IMG/VR virus record: IMGVR_UViG_3300044647_000668 | Span: 1-25,329 of that record | Source: a virus | DNA length: 25,329 nt | Strand: one strand, 5' to 3' | Shown here: positions 1 through 5,741 of the stretch, piece after piece | Layout of the letters: each line of letters opens with the position of its first letter | How positions within the stretch are numbered: position 1 is the first letter of the stretch | The notes under the pieces: model-generated | Told to the model about the DNA's origin: nothing | What the model saw: the letters and a program-made list of their open reading frames with translations, nothing else | Databases searched by the model: none | Translations under genes and position numbers: made by a program

Positions 1-206
1 TCCCAAACATCGTCCGGGTTGGCGCGGGAGATGACGGGATCGTCGGCGCACCATGCGCTGATACCGGCGACGATTCGGGCACGCTCTTCGTGTGTGACCC
101 GATCCTCGCAGGCACGGAGCCGTTCGCAGATGCACTCAGCCGTGTAGCACAAGCAAGAAGCCTCATCGGTGCAAAGGCACGGGCACTCGGGTAGATGCTC
201 AGTCAT
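1..206 (-). CDS. Cysteine-rich cassette protein, partial (cut by window edge)
   Basis: The reading frame starts at the ATG ending at 206 and runs open off the left edge, giving 68 readable residues. It begins MTEHLPEC, the same N-terminus as the gene starting at 914 and close to MSEHLPEC at 1539. Next come a dense cysteine stretch (about eight Cys in the first 35 residues) and the shared block CICERLRACEDRV. The spacing suggests metal binding, but this is inference and no enzymatic motif is visible. The upstream gene (199..471) overlaps its start by 8 bases, so translation is probably coupled; the leader resembles the repeated GGGAGATCAGCC ribosome-binding cassette, with GGTAATCAGCC in place of it. 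Function is unknown. Confidence is high that it is a gene, because the N-terminus is conserved three times in the window, and low on role. Confidence 0.75.
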   Translation of the reverse strand, partial: MTEHLPECPCLCTDEASCLCYTAECICERLRACEDRVTHEERARIVAGISAWCADDPVISRANPDDVW

Positions 207-471
207 GGCTGATTACCTCAACGCTCTGCTCGTCATCGTCCGTCCACCCATTTTCGTAATCGCCTTCTAGCGGAGGCAGGAAGATTATTTGACGTACTCG
301 GTCCATCAAGTCGTGGGTGTCGCCTTGGTTTTCGCAGAGCATTAGAGAGTTAAGGATCTGCTTGATTTGGGCCACATGATCCGCGTAGGTCACCCATTGT
401 CCATTGCTCGCTGGCTGCAATGTTGCTTCGCTCAAATGTGCATATCGGTTAATTGGTGCGAAAATGGTCAT
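199..471 (-). CDS. Hypothetical phage protein, 90 aa
   Basis: This is a soluble, acidic 90-residue protein with no recognisable domain. The middle part (about residues 16-35, with NGQWVTYADHVAQIKQI) looks like a helix-rich small accessory protein. Its start at 471 directly follows the 17-base repeated cassette at 468-484, which supplies the Shine-Dalgarno sequence GGGAG about 8 bases upstream and overlaps the stop of the preceding gene as ATGA. The C-terminus runs into the start of the next gene (MTEHLPEC, 206). It belongs to the minus-strand accessory operon. No function can be assigned. Confidence 0.75.
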   Translation of the reverse strand: MTIFAPINRYAHLSEATLQPASNGQWVTYADHVAQIKQILNSLMLCENQGDTHDLMDRVRQIIFLPPLEGDYENGWTDDDEQSVEVISHD

Positions 472-484
472 GGCTGATCTCCCT
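468..484 (-). repeat. 17-bp gene-junction cassette, copy 1
   Basis: The minus strand reads AGGGAGATCAGCCATGA. It encodes the C-terminal GDQP and stop of the upstream gene and at the same time supplies the ribosome-binding site and ATG of the downstream gene. Identical copies lie at 1536-1552 and 2213-2229. Confidence 0.85.
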
Positions 485-914
485 CAAACTCGCTGCACGG
501 ACAGTCGGCTCCCGGTCTACCGGGCAGTGCGTGACCGACGCACCCGCTCAAGGTGAGCGCGTGCGCGGCTCTGATGTGGTCACAGTGGAGGCATCGCTGC
601 GAGTAGTAGCCGACCTTCCGCTCCCGCTCGTCCCGCTGGCCCTCTTCATAGCCCTTCTCGCGCTCGGTGATGAGTTCGGTCAGGCGTTGACACGGCAAGC
701 AGTCGGGCTTGCACATGCCAGCAACCGTCCATTCAGTGTGGAGAGCGAACACGTCACGCTGGCCCTGCTCGTACCAATAGGTCGCTTGCGCCACGGTTTC
801 CGGGGTTGCTAGAGCGGTGACCCGATCCGCGCAGGCCCACAGTTCGTCGCATATGCACCACGCGGGAGGATCGCTCTCATGCTTCGCCCAGCACTCGGGC
901 AGATGCTCAGTCAT
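468..914 (-). CDS. Cysteine-rich cassette protein, 148 aa
   Basis: The start chosen is the ATG ending at 914, which gives MTEHLPEC as in two sister genes; the longer frame upstream has no such support. The order is an N-terminal cysteine block with CICDELWACADRV (about residues 20-35), then a block with YEQGQRDVF, MCKPDCLPCQ and YEEGQRD (about residues 46-95), then a second Cys/His part with YYSQRCLHCDHI and CPCSEFEGDQP at the end. CxxC pairs suggest a zinc-binding fold. The middle block is shared with the gene at 2213..2524 through an 89-bp exact DNA repeat, while the flanks differ, so the protein looks assembled from modules. The start overlaps the previous stop by 4 bases. Function is unknown. 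Confidence 0.8.
   Translation of the reverse strand: MTEHLPECWAKHESDPPAWCICDELWACADRVTALATPETVAQATYWYEQGQRDVFALHTEWTVAGMCKPDCLPCQRLTELITEREKGYEEGQRDERERKVGYYSQRCLHCDHIRAAHALTLSGCVGHALPGRPGADCPCSEFEGDQP
629..717. repeat. 89-bp exact direct repeat, copy A
   Basis: This is identical over 89 bases to 2347-2435 and lies in the same reading frame of two different genes (468..914 and 2213..2524). It encodes the block from MCKPDCLPCQ to the second GQRD motif. Similarity continues in diverged form on the side past 717, which encodes the YEQGQRDVF part. Confidence 0.9.
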
Positions 915-1198
915 TGGGTCACCGCCAAGACAATCAGCGGGATGACCATCAGCAACGTGCCAATCGCCCAGCCGATCCAAAGACCTTTTCTCAAACTCTG
1001 CTTCCTGCTCTTCATTTCTGCATCATGCAAGCCCCATGCATATGCAGCATCCCAATTGACTACCGCCATTCCGACGTATCTGTTGCCCTCGTCCTCTCGC
1101 ACCTTGTCGATGGTCGGACAGAACAGGCAGTCATCCGTCATGTCGTCGCGGAAGTGCGGCTTGCCAGTGACCATCGGGCAAAGGCGGTCATGGATCAT
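911..1198 (-). CDS. Small protein with C-terminal membrane helix, 95 aa
   Basis: The first part is soluble and contains a cysteine pair (DDCLFCPTID, about residues 22-31) and an acidic stretch. Residues about 66-92 are a basic run (KSRKQSLRK) followed by a hydrophobic segment (GWAIGTLLMVIPLIVLAV) that would make one membrane helix, with the basic side expected in the cytoplasm. It overlaps its upstream and downstream neighbours by 4 bases (ATGA). There is no known family. The tail-anchored arrangement suggests a membrane-associated accessory protein, but nothing indicates its partner. Confidence 0.7.
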   Translation of the reverse strand: MIHDRLCPMVTGKPHFRDDMTDDCLFCPTIDKVREDEGNRYVGMAVVNWDAAYAWGLHDAEMKSRKQSLRKGLWIGWAIGTLLMVIPLIVLAVTQ

Positions 1199-1539
1199 TT
1201 CTCTTCCTTTCGTATGTCTTCAATCGCATGGACGCAGGTATCCCTCATGGCGTATTCAGGCAGTGCCGCTACTCGTTGCACGGCAGCATCCAAGGCTTCC
1301 CGATGGCCAACGCAGTAGGCGCAGATGTTGTCAGCGAAATAGTGCTGGTCATGCGGAGGTGATGGCTTCCAGTAGAAGAAATTCATCATGGCCGTTTCGG
1401 TTTCCTCCGCTACCCGCTGCTCGCAGTCCCGCAGTTCGTCGCAGATGCACGGCACGTATGGTGCCTCTCGGCTCACGCTTCCCTGCATGAGTTGACTTGC
1501 ATATCTGGGCCACCGGCATTCTGGTAGATGCTCACTCAT
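1195..1539 (-). CDS. Cysteine-rich cassette protein, 114 aa
   Basis: It starts MSEHLPEC at 1539, immediately after the second copy of the 17-base junction cassette, which supplies its Shine-Dalgarno sequence. The block PCICDELRDCEQRVAEE (about residues 30-46) matches the CICDEL/CICERL blocks of the two MTEHLPEC genes. A second cysteine pair, NICAYC, follows near residue 72, and the C-terminus is helical. It lacks the YEQGQRD module. The overlap with the next gene is ATGA. It looks like a paralogue of the genes at 1..206 and 468..914 with a different C-terminal half. Function is unknown. Confidence 0.75.
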   Translation of the reverse strand: MSEHLPECRWPRYASQLMQGSVSREAPYVPCICDELRDCEQRVAEETETAMMNFFYWKPSPPHDQHYFADNICAYCVGHREALDAAVQRVAALPEYAMRDTCVHAIEDIRKEEK

Positions 1540-1552
1540 GGCTGATCTCCCT
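1536..1552 (-). repeat. 17-bp gene-junction cassette, copy 2
   Basis: Same sequence as 468-484: end of one gene (GDQP-stop) fused with the ribosome-binding site and start codon of the next. Confidence 0.85.
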
Positions 1553-1802
1553 CAAGGGCACGCAGGGCGTCGATTGCATCATGGACGTCTGCTGGCTCCC
1601 TAGACTTAGCGAACTCCACCTGTATCGCCTCGATGCACTTGGCGAGCATGTCACTCTGACCTCTGTCGTACGAGACCTGCTCGATGCCGCCGATCATTTG
1701 CTCCATCCCCGACTGGAATGCTGCTGCGATAGCGGCTTCAGCGTCAGCAGCGAGGACATAATCAGGGAACGGTCCTTTTTCCAGTTCTTCAATCTTCATC
1801 AT
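1536..1802 (-). CDS. Small helical protein with YxxGQ module, 88 aa
   Basis: An 88-residue, alanine-rich, largely helical protein. It carries YDRGQSDML (about residues 44-52), a weak match to the YEQGQRDVF motif of the genes at 468..914 and 2213..2524, and it ends with the same EGDQP. It has only one cysteine, so the metal-binding half is missing. The start at 1802 (MMKIEELEKG) lies 14 bases inside the end of the preceding gene. It may be a stripped-down member of the same modular family. Function is unknown. Confidence 0.7.
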   Translation of the reverse strand: MMKIEELEKGPFPDYVLAADAEAAIAAAFQSGMEQMIGGIEQVSYDRGQSDMLAKCIEAIQVEFAKSREPADVHDAIDALRALEGDQP

Positions 1803-2088
1803 GTAGGACTCGTATGGACCCTTCGCGCTTTATCGCAAGGAGTATCCCTCCCGTATCCAATTGGAAGTGCCTGCTAAGCGAACTCAGCAATTCATTCCAG
1901 CGAAGGTGAAAATCCGGGGATGACGGCTGCAGAGGGACAATTACGCTCACATCTGCCCCGGACCATCGCTCCGCGACTTCACCAAGCGATGAAGCAAGGG
2001 CCCATCCTTGCCACTCCAGCCACGAGGCAACTTGGCGAGGACCAATTCCGGAGTCAAGGATCGCAGGCTGTTGCATCAAGTTGTCCAT
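1789..2088 (-). CDS. Hypothetical protein, 99 aa
   Basis: A 99-residue protein without cysteine clusters. Alternating hydrophobic stretches (ADVSVIVPLQ near residue 47, GGILLAIKR near residue 80) suggest a small alpha/beta fold. The start at 2088 lies inside the end of the 46-aa gene 2076..2216, and its end overlaps 1536..1802 by 14 bases, so it is translated within the operon. No family is recognised. Confidence 0.65.
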   Translation of the reverse strand: MDNLMQQPAILDSGIGPRQVASWLEWQGWALASSLGEVAERWSGADVSVIVPLQPSSPDFHLRWNELLSSLSRHFQLDTGGILLAIKREGSIRVLHDED

Positions 2089-2216
2089 CGCGCTGCCTCA
2101 CTCTCCATCAGGTGACGCATTGCGTCCGGTGTGAGTAGGTTCGCGAGAGGGACTCTTAGTCGCACCGTTCGCCTGCTGGTGGGTCTCCGGGAGCCCCACC
2201 GCTGCATGTCTGTCAT
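2076..2216 (-). CDS. Very small basic protein, 46 aa
   Basis: A 46-residue frame starts at the ATG ending at 2216, placed exactly after the third copy of the 17-base junction cassette, which supplies GGGAG with good spacing. The sequence begins MTDMQRWGSRRPTSRR and is arginine-rich in the first half. It ends ARWTT and overlaps the start of the next gene (2088) by 13 bases. Without it there would be a 125-base hole in an otherwise gapless operon that still held a complete ribosome-binding site. Function is unknown; a nucleic-acid-binding peptide is possible from charge alone. Confidence 0.55.
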   Translation of the reverse strand: MTDMQRWGSRRPTSRRTVRLRVPLANLLTPDAMRHLMESEAARWTT

Positions 2217-2229
2217 GGCTGATCTCCCT
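2213..2229 (-). repeat. 17-bp gene-junction cassette, copy 3
   Basis: Same sequence as 468-484 and 1536-1552, at the junction of 2213..2524 with 2076..2216. Confidence 0.85.
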
Positions 2230-2524
2230 TGATTGCGGCGATGAACTCGCGCCGCATTTGATCAATAACTACGCCTACTGGTGCTCCAAGAGGCAGGCTG
2301 TACGGAACTTCAACCGCCTCTACCCGTTGCAGGGCGTCGGCGATGGCGTCCCGCTGGCCCTCTTCATAGCCCTTCTCGCGCTCGGTGATGAGTTCGGTCA
2401 GGCGTTGACACGGCAAGCAGTCGGGCTTGCACATGTCCGTCACGGTCCATTCGGGGTGATAAGCAAATACGTCCCGCTGGCCCTGCTCATATGCGACCCG
2501 GCAGGCGTCGAATGGATCAGTCAT
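2213..2524 (-). CDS. Cysteine-containing cassette protein, 103 aa
   Basis: The N-terminus differs from its relatives (MTDPFDACRVA) and leads directly into YEQGQRDVF, MCKPDCLPCQRL and YEEGQRDA, the module shared with 468..914. The DNA for part of this module is an exact 89-bp copy. The C-terminal half (about residues 60-103) is unique and ends KGDQP in the junction cassette. CxxxCxxC could bind a metal ion. The start overlaps the preceding gene by 8 bases. It is best described as a second carrier of a mobile or recombining domain; function is unknown. Confidence 0.8.
   Translation of the reverse strand: MTDPFDACRVAYEQGQRDVFAYHPEWTVTDMCKPDCLPCQRLTELITEREKGYEEGQRDAIADALQRVEAVEVPYSLPLGAPVGVVIDQMRREFIAAIKGDQP
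2347..2435. repeat. 89-bp exact direct repeat, copy B
   Basis: Identical to 629-717. The two copies lie about 1.7 kb apart in the same orientation. Confidence 0.9.
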
Positions 2525-2705
2525 TGGGAACCACCGTCAGCGGAGGCTTAGTCGCCCCGTAGAGAAGTACGCAATCCCATGAACAAAAATCGCGATGATC
2601 ATCGTAGTTTCCACCGATCATATGCACATTGATGAACCCACAGTCTTCTGGCTTAACCGACCAGGAGTCGCATCCGTTGCGGTCACAGTGCGTTGCGTAA
2701 CTCAT
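2517..2705 (-). CDS. Zinc-ribbon-like small protein, 62 aa
   Basis: Two cysteine groups are seen: CDRNGC at residues 8-13 and FCSWDC near residues 40-45, with the His/Asp-rich stretch GGNYDDHRD before the second. The arrangement (C-x4-C ... C-x3-C) is that of a small zinc ribbon, similar to short host-related zinc-finger proteins common in actinobacteriophages. It overlaps its neighbours on both sides (8 and 23 bases). A nucleic-acid or protein-binding role is inferred only. Confidence 0.7.
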   Translation of the reverse strand: MSYATHCDRNGCDSWSVKPEDCGFINVHMIGGNYDDHRDFCSWDCVLLYGATKPPLTVVPND

Positions 2706-2832
2706 TACTCGCCTCCCGCTGAGCGTTAATGAGGCCCATCGCTTGACCGGCTGACGCTGATAGCTCGAAGATCGCGGCCATGAACGATAGGGCGATCGAG
2801 CACATCGCGGCTTGATGCTCCTCAGTAGTCAT
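2683..2832 (-). CDS. Small helical protein, 49 aa
   Basis: The start MTTEEHQAAM at 2832 overlaps the end of the upstream zinc-ribbon gene by 11 bases (ATGACTACTGA). The longer open frame upstream is rejected because it lies antiphase over that gene. The protein is a single long hydrophobic-to-amphipathic stretch (CSIALSFMAAIFELSASAG, about residues 10-28), which could be a membrane helix or a dimer helix. There is no known family. Confidence 0.55.
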   Translation of the reverse strand: MTTEEHQAAMCSIALSFMAAIFELSASAGQAMGLINAQREASNELRNAL

Positions 2833-3037
2833 CGAACCTGTCCTTCGTGTTGTCCTCATGCTCGTGGTCGCATTTGGGGCACGTCCATGTGGTGAGTTGA
2901 TCGGTGACCCATGCGGTGACCCAGCCGTCGAAGTCGCACGGGTCGTCATCGTCCCGCGGTTCGGTGCATTCGGCCCGCATCTGCTCCTCGTCAGCCTCGG
3001 GAGGCCCGGCGAGTTTCCACGCGTCATAGTCCTTCAT
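2822..3037 (-). CDS. Zinc-finger-like acidic protein, 71 aa
   Basis: It begins MKDYDAWKLAGPPEADEEQM and is strongly acidic. Near the C-terminus TWTCPKCDHEHED (about residues 50-62) forms a CxxC-H-H motif typical of a small zinc finger; a further Cys lies in DDDPCDFDGW near residue 34. The start at 3037 overlaps the preceding gene by 14 bases. This type of short CPKC-containing protein is frequent in actinobacteriophage accessory regions, usually without known function. Confidence 0.75.
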   Translation of the reverse strand: MKDYDAWKLAGPPEADEEQMRAECTEPRDDDDPCDFDGWVTAWVTDQLTTWTCPKCDHEHEDNTKDRFDDY

Positions 3038-3359
3038 TGAATCTCCTCGCGAGTAGGTGTTCGATCGTTGTGAGCATTCGTAGGCCTTGCGCCCGGTACA
3101 TCTTGCGATGCCGGGCGAGGGTCATGGAGTCTTTCTTGTGGCACCGCCACGTCGTGAACCCGCAGTTGTGATCGTGGACGAGGTTCCGGGCGAGGATGAT
3201 CTGCTGACGGTCGGACGCTTCAGCGATCGCGACGAGGGTGATCGCGTCGACGAGTGCTTGGTCAGCGAATCCGGGGTCGACTGCTTGCACATCCGCCCAC
3301 GTTTCGAGATACGTCCGCCGGTAAAGGATCGGGTCGATGTGCAGGTCGGCGAGGCTCAC
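3024..3359 (-). CDS. Hypothetical protein, 111 aa
   Basis: It starts with GTG at 3359, overlapping the previous stop as GTGA. It is a mostly helical protein with the stretch HDHNCGFTTWRCHKKDSMTL (about residues 62-81), which has two Cys and three His and might bind metal. The C-terminus is basic (RKMYRAQGLRM, LLARRFNEGL). It lies directly downstream of the HTH gene and is presumably co-translated with it. No family is recognised. Confidence 0.7.
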   Translation of the reverse strand: MSLADLHIDPILYRRTYLETWADVQAVDPGFADQALVDAITLVAIAEASDRQQIILARNLVHDHNCGFTTWRCHKKDSMTLARHRKMYRAQGLRMLTTIEHLLARRFNEGL

Positions 3360-4144
3360 GATGCGACCCGATTCGCTCGGGAGATGATCGCCGCGACGGC
3401 ATCCCTAGATGCGCCGAGCCTCCACCCGATCTGTTCCGCCGACTCGTAGCCTTGCTGCCGTGCGTCCTCGATGTCCTCAAGGGTGATCCCTGACCCGCCA
3501 CCGGACACGCCGCGACGACGCACATCTTCCGCCTCATGCTCCGGCCGGTCGATCAAGTCGTCATCCCACGCGAGCGCCGGCAACCAGCCCTTGCCCTTCG
3601 CGATCGCTGCGGTGCGCTGGCTCGGTCCTGGCTGATCCCACAGCCGTTCGTACAGGTCGCGGATCGCGTCCATGCTCCGCAGTCGGATCGTTGGTGTCTT
3701 CCCGCTCGCAATGTCCTGCACGGTTGTCGCGTGCTTGTGGCCGAGCTGCGTCGCGAGGTTCCGAGTCGACCAGCCATTCACGGCGAGTGCCTGGAGTCGT
3801 CGACGGCTGCCGGTCGCATCAATGTAGGCGTCCCGCCGGTTGTCCCGTTGCGGGTTGACGGCAAGAATCCGCGCCATCGTCGCCGGCCGGACCCTGCTGC
3901 GCGTCATCGAGTCGGCGAGCGCGTTCCGGCTGGTGTATCCGGCGGTGAGGGAGATCGCCCGGAATGACATCCCGGCGGCCATGAGCATCGCTACGTGATC
4001 CTTCAACGGCTGCGCGTCGACCAGCTTGACGACGCCGAGGTAGTTGTCACGCCTCCACGCCTTCGACGCTTTCGCAGCTGCGGCCCGGCATGGCTCGCAG
4101 CGGCATCCGTGCTTCGCGTAGGAGGTGAGTATCCCGTGCCTCAC
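3356..4144 (-). CDS. Helix-turn-helix DNA-binding protein with N-terminal GCRCxxC motif, 262 aa
   Basis: The start chosen is the GTG at 4144, with GGAGG 8 bases upstream and a GTGA overlap with the 47-aa gene; the 35 extra residues upstream are frame noise. Residues 1-25 hold RHGILTSYAKHGCRCEPCR, a Cys cluster seen at the N-terminus of many actinobacteriophage HTH proteins. At least three helix-turn-helix-like segments follow: MSFRAISLTAGYTSRNAL, WSTRNLATQLGHKHATTVQDI and, at the C-terminus, ESAEQIGWRLGASRDAVAAI. The protein probably binds DNA and acts as a transcription regulator; its target is not known. It is the largest gene of the left operon. Confidence 0.75.
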   Translation of the reverse strand: MRHGILTSYAKHGCRCEPCRAAAAKASKAWRRDNYLGVVKLVDAQPLKDHVAMLMAAGMSFRAISLTAGYTSRNALADSMTRSRVRPATMARILAVNPQRDNRRDAYIDATGSRRRLQALAVNGWSTRNLATQLGHKHATTVQDIASGKTPTIRLRSMDAIRDLYERLWDQPGPSQRTAAIAKGKGWLPALAWDDDLIDRPEHEAEDVRRRGVSGGGSGITLEDIEDARQQGYESAEQIGWRLGASRDAVAAIISRANRVAS

Positions 4145-4284
4145 TTGGTCGCCTCCGTAATGTCTTCTAGGCACGCCTGCGCCGAGTCCAGCCACAGCAC
4201 GTGCGCCCCTGCGTGCGCGATCTCCTCGGGCGTGCTGCCGTCGGCCCATGCGAGGACACGGGCGATATCTTCAACGCTGATCAC
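4141..4284 (-). CDS. Small protein, 47 aa
   Basis: This 47-residue frame has GTG at 4284, overlapping the stop of the GIY-YIG gene (GTGA), and a TGA that overlaps the GTG of the HTH gene in the same way. The protein (starting MISVEDIARVLAWADG) is helical and acidic and its last codons, for ITEATK, contain the GGAGG used by the HTH gene. The double GTGA coupling is strong evidence that it is translated. The pattern VEDIARVLAW...TPEEIAHAG resembles a small HTH or dimerisation fold, but this is only an impression. Confidence 0.65.
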   Translation of the reverse strand: MISVEDIARVLAWADGSTPEEIAHAGAHVLWLDSAQACLEDITEATK

Positions 4285-4943
4285 TTCGCACACACTTCAG
4301 TATCTTGCAAGTAACGATCGCGCTTCATGCCGAGCAACGTGCTCCACGGAAGACCAGTTGCCGTAGGCCATTCGCGGATATTGACCTCTGGAAAATCTGC
4401 CAGCCATTTTTCAAATCTGATCTTGTGATCTTGCACGATCTTCGGAAAGGACTCGTAACCGTACTCAGGAAACGACTCTTCGGTGATCAAATCCGACATG
4501 AGAGTGCCGCGCAATAATCTTTGAAAATGCACTTGTGCGGCATCGACTGAGAAGATTGCGGGATGCTTGATGTCTTTATAGATGCTCTTTCTATCGTTAC
4601 ACCTTGGATTCCACCGTCTTATAAGAATGGTTTCTAGTCGTAGCGCCGTGTTCTTATCAAGCTCTGCGGCCTCAATGCGCCAGTCGAATATTTCCCATGC
4701 AAACTGTGAAGTGCTTATGTGGTTGCCCATCCGGTGCCAAGGGTCATTCGTGATGCCGACGTAGATGCATATCTTGTTGTCATCCCAAAACGAATAGACG
4801 ATATATCCGTTAGGACCCATGCCGTGAGGCTGGATCTGCCACATCTTTGAGCGAGCAACGTTCTCAACACTTGCCTCAAAACGTTCATCATCGGTGCTGG
4901 CGTTGTCCCAGTCGAAATCACACTTGACGTCTTCGACGGTCAC
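4281..4943 (-). CDS. GIY-YIG family endonuclease-like protein, 220 aa
   Basis: The start is GTG at 4943, overlapping the stop of the HTH gene as GTGA. The GIY-YIG core is visible at residues about 47-115: GYIVYSF, then ICIYVGITNDPWHRMGNH with Tyr61-Val-Gly and Arg71, then the catalytic glutamate in ALRLETILIRRWNPRCN (Glu104) with Asn112. The rest (about 120-220) is aromatic and charged and may bind DNA. Base composition is clearly more AT-rich than the neighbours and the codon use differs, which suggests recent arrival. Free-standing GIY-YIG proteins in phages can be homing endonucleases; a nicking or repair role is also possible. It sits neatly inside the operon, so it is not a simple interrupting insertion. 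Confidence 0.8.
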   Translation of the reverse strand: MTVEDVKCDFDWDNASTDDERFEASVENVARSKMWQIQPHGMGPNGYIVYSFWDDNKICIYVGITNDPWHRMGNHISTSQFAWEIFDWRIEAAELDKNTALRLETILIRRWNPRCNDRKSIYKDIKHPAIFSVDAAQVHFQRLLRGTLMSDLITEESFPEYGYESFPKIVQDHKIRFEKWLADFPEVNIREWPTATGLPWSTLLGMKRDRYLQDTEVCAK

Positions 4944-5125
4944 TTCGCGGCCCTCCTGGCGATCCACTGGTCGATGGTGTCGCGTCGCCAGAGTGGTTTC
5001 TGGTCGACGACGTAGTCGGGGTCTGGCATGGCCCCGTCGGCCCGGTGGGTCTTGATTGTTTCGACGCTGAGGCCCATGAGGTCGGCGACGTCGCGCCGGC
5101 TGAGGAGCACGTTCATGTTCGTCAT
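4940..5125 (-). CDS. MerR/excise-type helix-turn-helix protein, 61 aa
   Basis: A 61-residue protein with the pattern LLSRRDVADLMGLSVETIKTHR (residues 7-28, helix-turn-helix), then GAMPDPDYVVDQKPLWRRDTIDQWI, a small wing and the WxxxxIDxW ending. This is the classic winged-helix layout of AlpA/Xis-like and MerR-like small DNA-binding proteins. It is the first gene of the leftward operon and lies opposite the rightward leaderless promoter, so autoregulation or control of the divergent operon is a reasonable inference. The start at 5125 follows AAGGTGAG; ATG at 5116 is an alternative. An excisionase role would need an integrase, which is not in this window. Confidence 0.8.
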   Translation of the reverse strand: MTNMNVLLSRRDVADLMGLSVETIKTHRADGAMPDPDYVVDQKPLWRRDTIDQWIARRAAK

Positions 5126-5151
5126 CTTCTCACCTTATCTAGGGGACTCTC

Positions 5152-5181
5152 AAGGTAGCGGGTGATCGTCGATCGTGTCTA
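5152..5181 (-). promoter_or_regulatory. Possible leftward promoter for the accessory operon
   Basis: The minus strand carries TAGACA (5181-5176), an 18-base spacer and TACCTT (5157-5152), which fits a sigma-70-like -35 and TANNNT -10. Transcription would start near 5145, about 20 bases before the ATG at 5125, leaving room for the AAGGTGAG ribosome-binding site. The match is moderate. Confidence 0.35.
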
Positions 5182-5224
5182 GTCGATGGCCGAAAAAGAT
5201 TTTCCCGAATAGTGTGTAAAGGGC

Positions 5225-5254
5225 TTGACAGTCACCCGGTCAGGGGGTCATAAT
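5225..5254 (+). promoter_or_regulatory. Strong rightward promoter, leaderless type (copy 1)
   Basis: TTGACA at 5225-5230, an 18-base spacer and CATAAT at 5249-5254. The ATG of the next gene lies at 5261, six bases after the -10 box, so the transcript should start at or next to the start codon. The block from TGTAAA to ACAACA is repeated with few changes at 6820-6875. Confidence 0.8.
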
Positions 5255-5260
5255 AAAGAC

Positions 5261-5464
5261 ATGACAACAACCGCCACCACCTCAGCCCGCACCATCAACG
5301 AGGGCGACTCCGTCGTCTACCACGGTTCCATCGCACACCTGAACGGCCTCCTGTTCACCGTTACCTCCATCGAGGGCGAGACCCTCAACCTCGTCCGCGG
5401 CACCATCCACTTCGGGAAGGACACCCTCCGCGGTGTCCGACTCCAGTCGGTCACAAAAAAATAG
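5261..5464 (+). CDS. Small beta-rich protein, 67 aa, leaderless mRNA
   Basis: The start is the ATG at 5261; the longer frame would start inside the -35 box. No Shine-Dalgarno sequence precedes it and the -10 box ends 6 bases upstream, so leaderless translation is expected. Residues about 14-67 (GDSVVYHGS, LNGLLFTVTSIEGETLNLVRG, LRGVRLQSVTKK) alternate hydrophobic and polar residues as in small SH3/KOW-like beta barrels, which often bind nucleic acid. Being first behind the best promoter in the window suggests early, abundant expression. Function is unknown. Confidence 0.75.
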   Translation: MTTTATTSARTINEGDSVVYHGSIAHLNGLLFTVTSIEGETLNLVRGTIHFGKDTLRGVRLQSVTKK

Positions 5465-5468
5465 CTCG

Positions 5469-5512
5469 GCCCGCGCTGACGGTCCCCGTCGAGGTTCGAC
5501 TCCTCGAAGCGC
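5469..5512 (+). ncRNA. tRNA-arm-like structured leader, copy 1
   Basis: The RNA would fold as an outer stem GCGCT (5473-5477) with AGCGC (5508-5512), enclosing hairpin GACGG-TCC-CCGTC and hairpin CGAGG-TTCGACT-CCTCG (5490-5506). The second hairpin has exactly the 5-bp stem and 7-base TTCGACT loop of a tRNA T-arm. A full cloverleaf is absent. It lies between two genes, about 37 bases before the next ATG, and is repeated at 5742-5785. Confidence 0.5.
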
Positions 5513-5548
5513 ACGCAAGGCAAACCAACTCAACAGAGGAGAAACACA

Positions 5549-5737
5549 ATGATCCAGAACCTGATCACCGACCTGGTCTGCATCGACTGCGGAGCGAACC
5601 TCATGCGCGACCTCGCCGAGGACGGCGCACTGTTCGACACCGCTCGAGGCAATGGCGGGACGACATCAAGCGACTCGACTGGCTTCGACTGCCCGACCCG
5701 CATGGACTCCGGCCCGCACGTCATCGACCAGGACTAG
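5549..5737 (+). CDS. Small CxxC protein, 62 aa
   Basis: A clear GAGGAG ribosome-binding site lies 9 bases before the ATG. Residues 11-14 are CIDC, in a context LVCIDCGANLMRDLAEDG typical of half a zinc ribbon; a further Cys (FDCPTRMDSG) lies near residue 48. The middle is glycine/threonine/serine-rich and probably disordered. It is preceded by the tRNA-arm-like leader and followed, after its stop, by the second copy of that leader, so it sits as a bead between two repeats. Function is unknown. Confidence 0.65.
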   Translation: MIQNLITDLVCIDCGANLMRDLAEDGALFDTARGNGGTTSSDSTGFDCPTRMDSGPHVIDQD

Positions 5738-5741
5738 CACT

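Noticed and set aside
1-5125. CRISPR array from the repeated 17-mers and 89-mer
   Set aside because: Repeats are few, unequally spaced by whole genes and part of coding sequence.
5469-5520. Complete tRNA gene
   Set aside because: Only a T-arm-like hairpin and one other hairpin are present; no D arm, no anticodon arm of the proper size, and no 7-bp acceptor stem ending in CCA.
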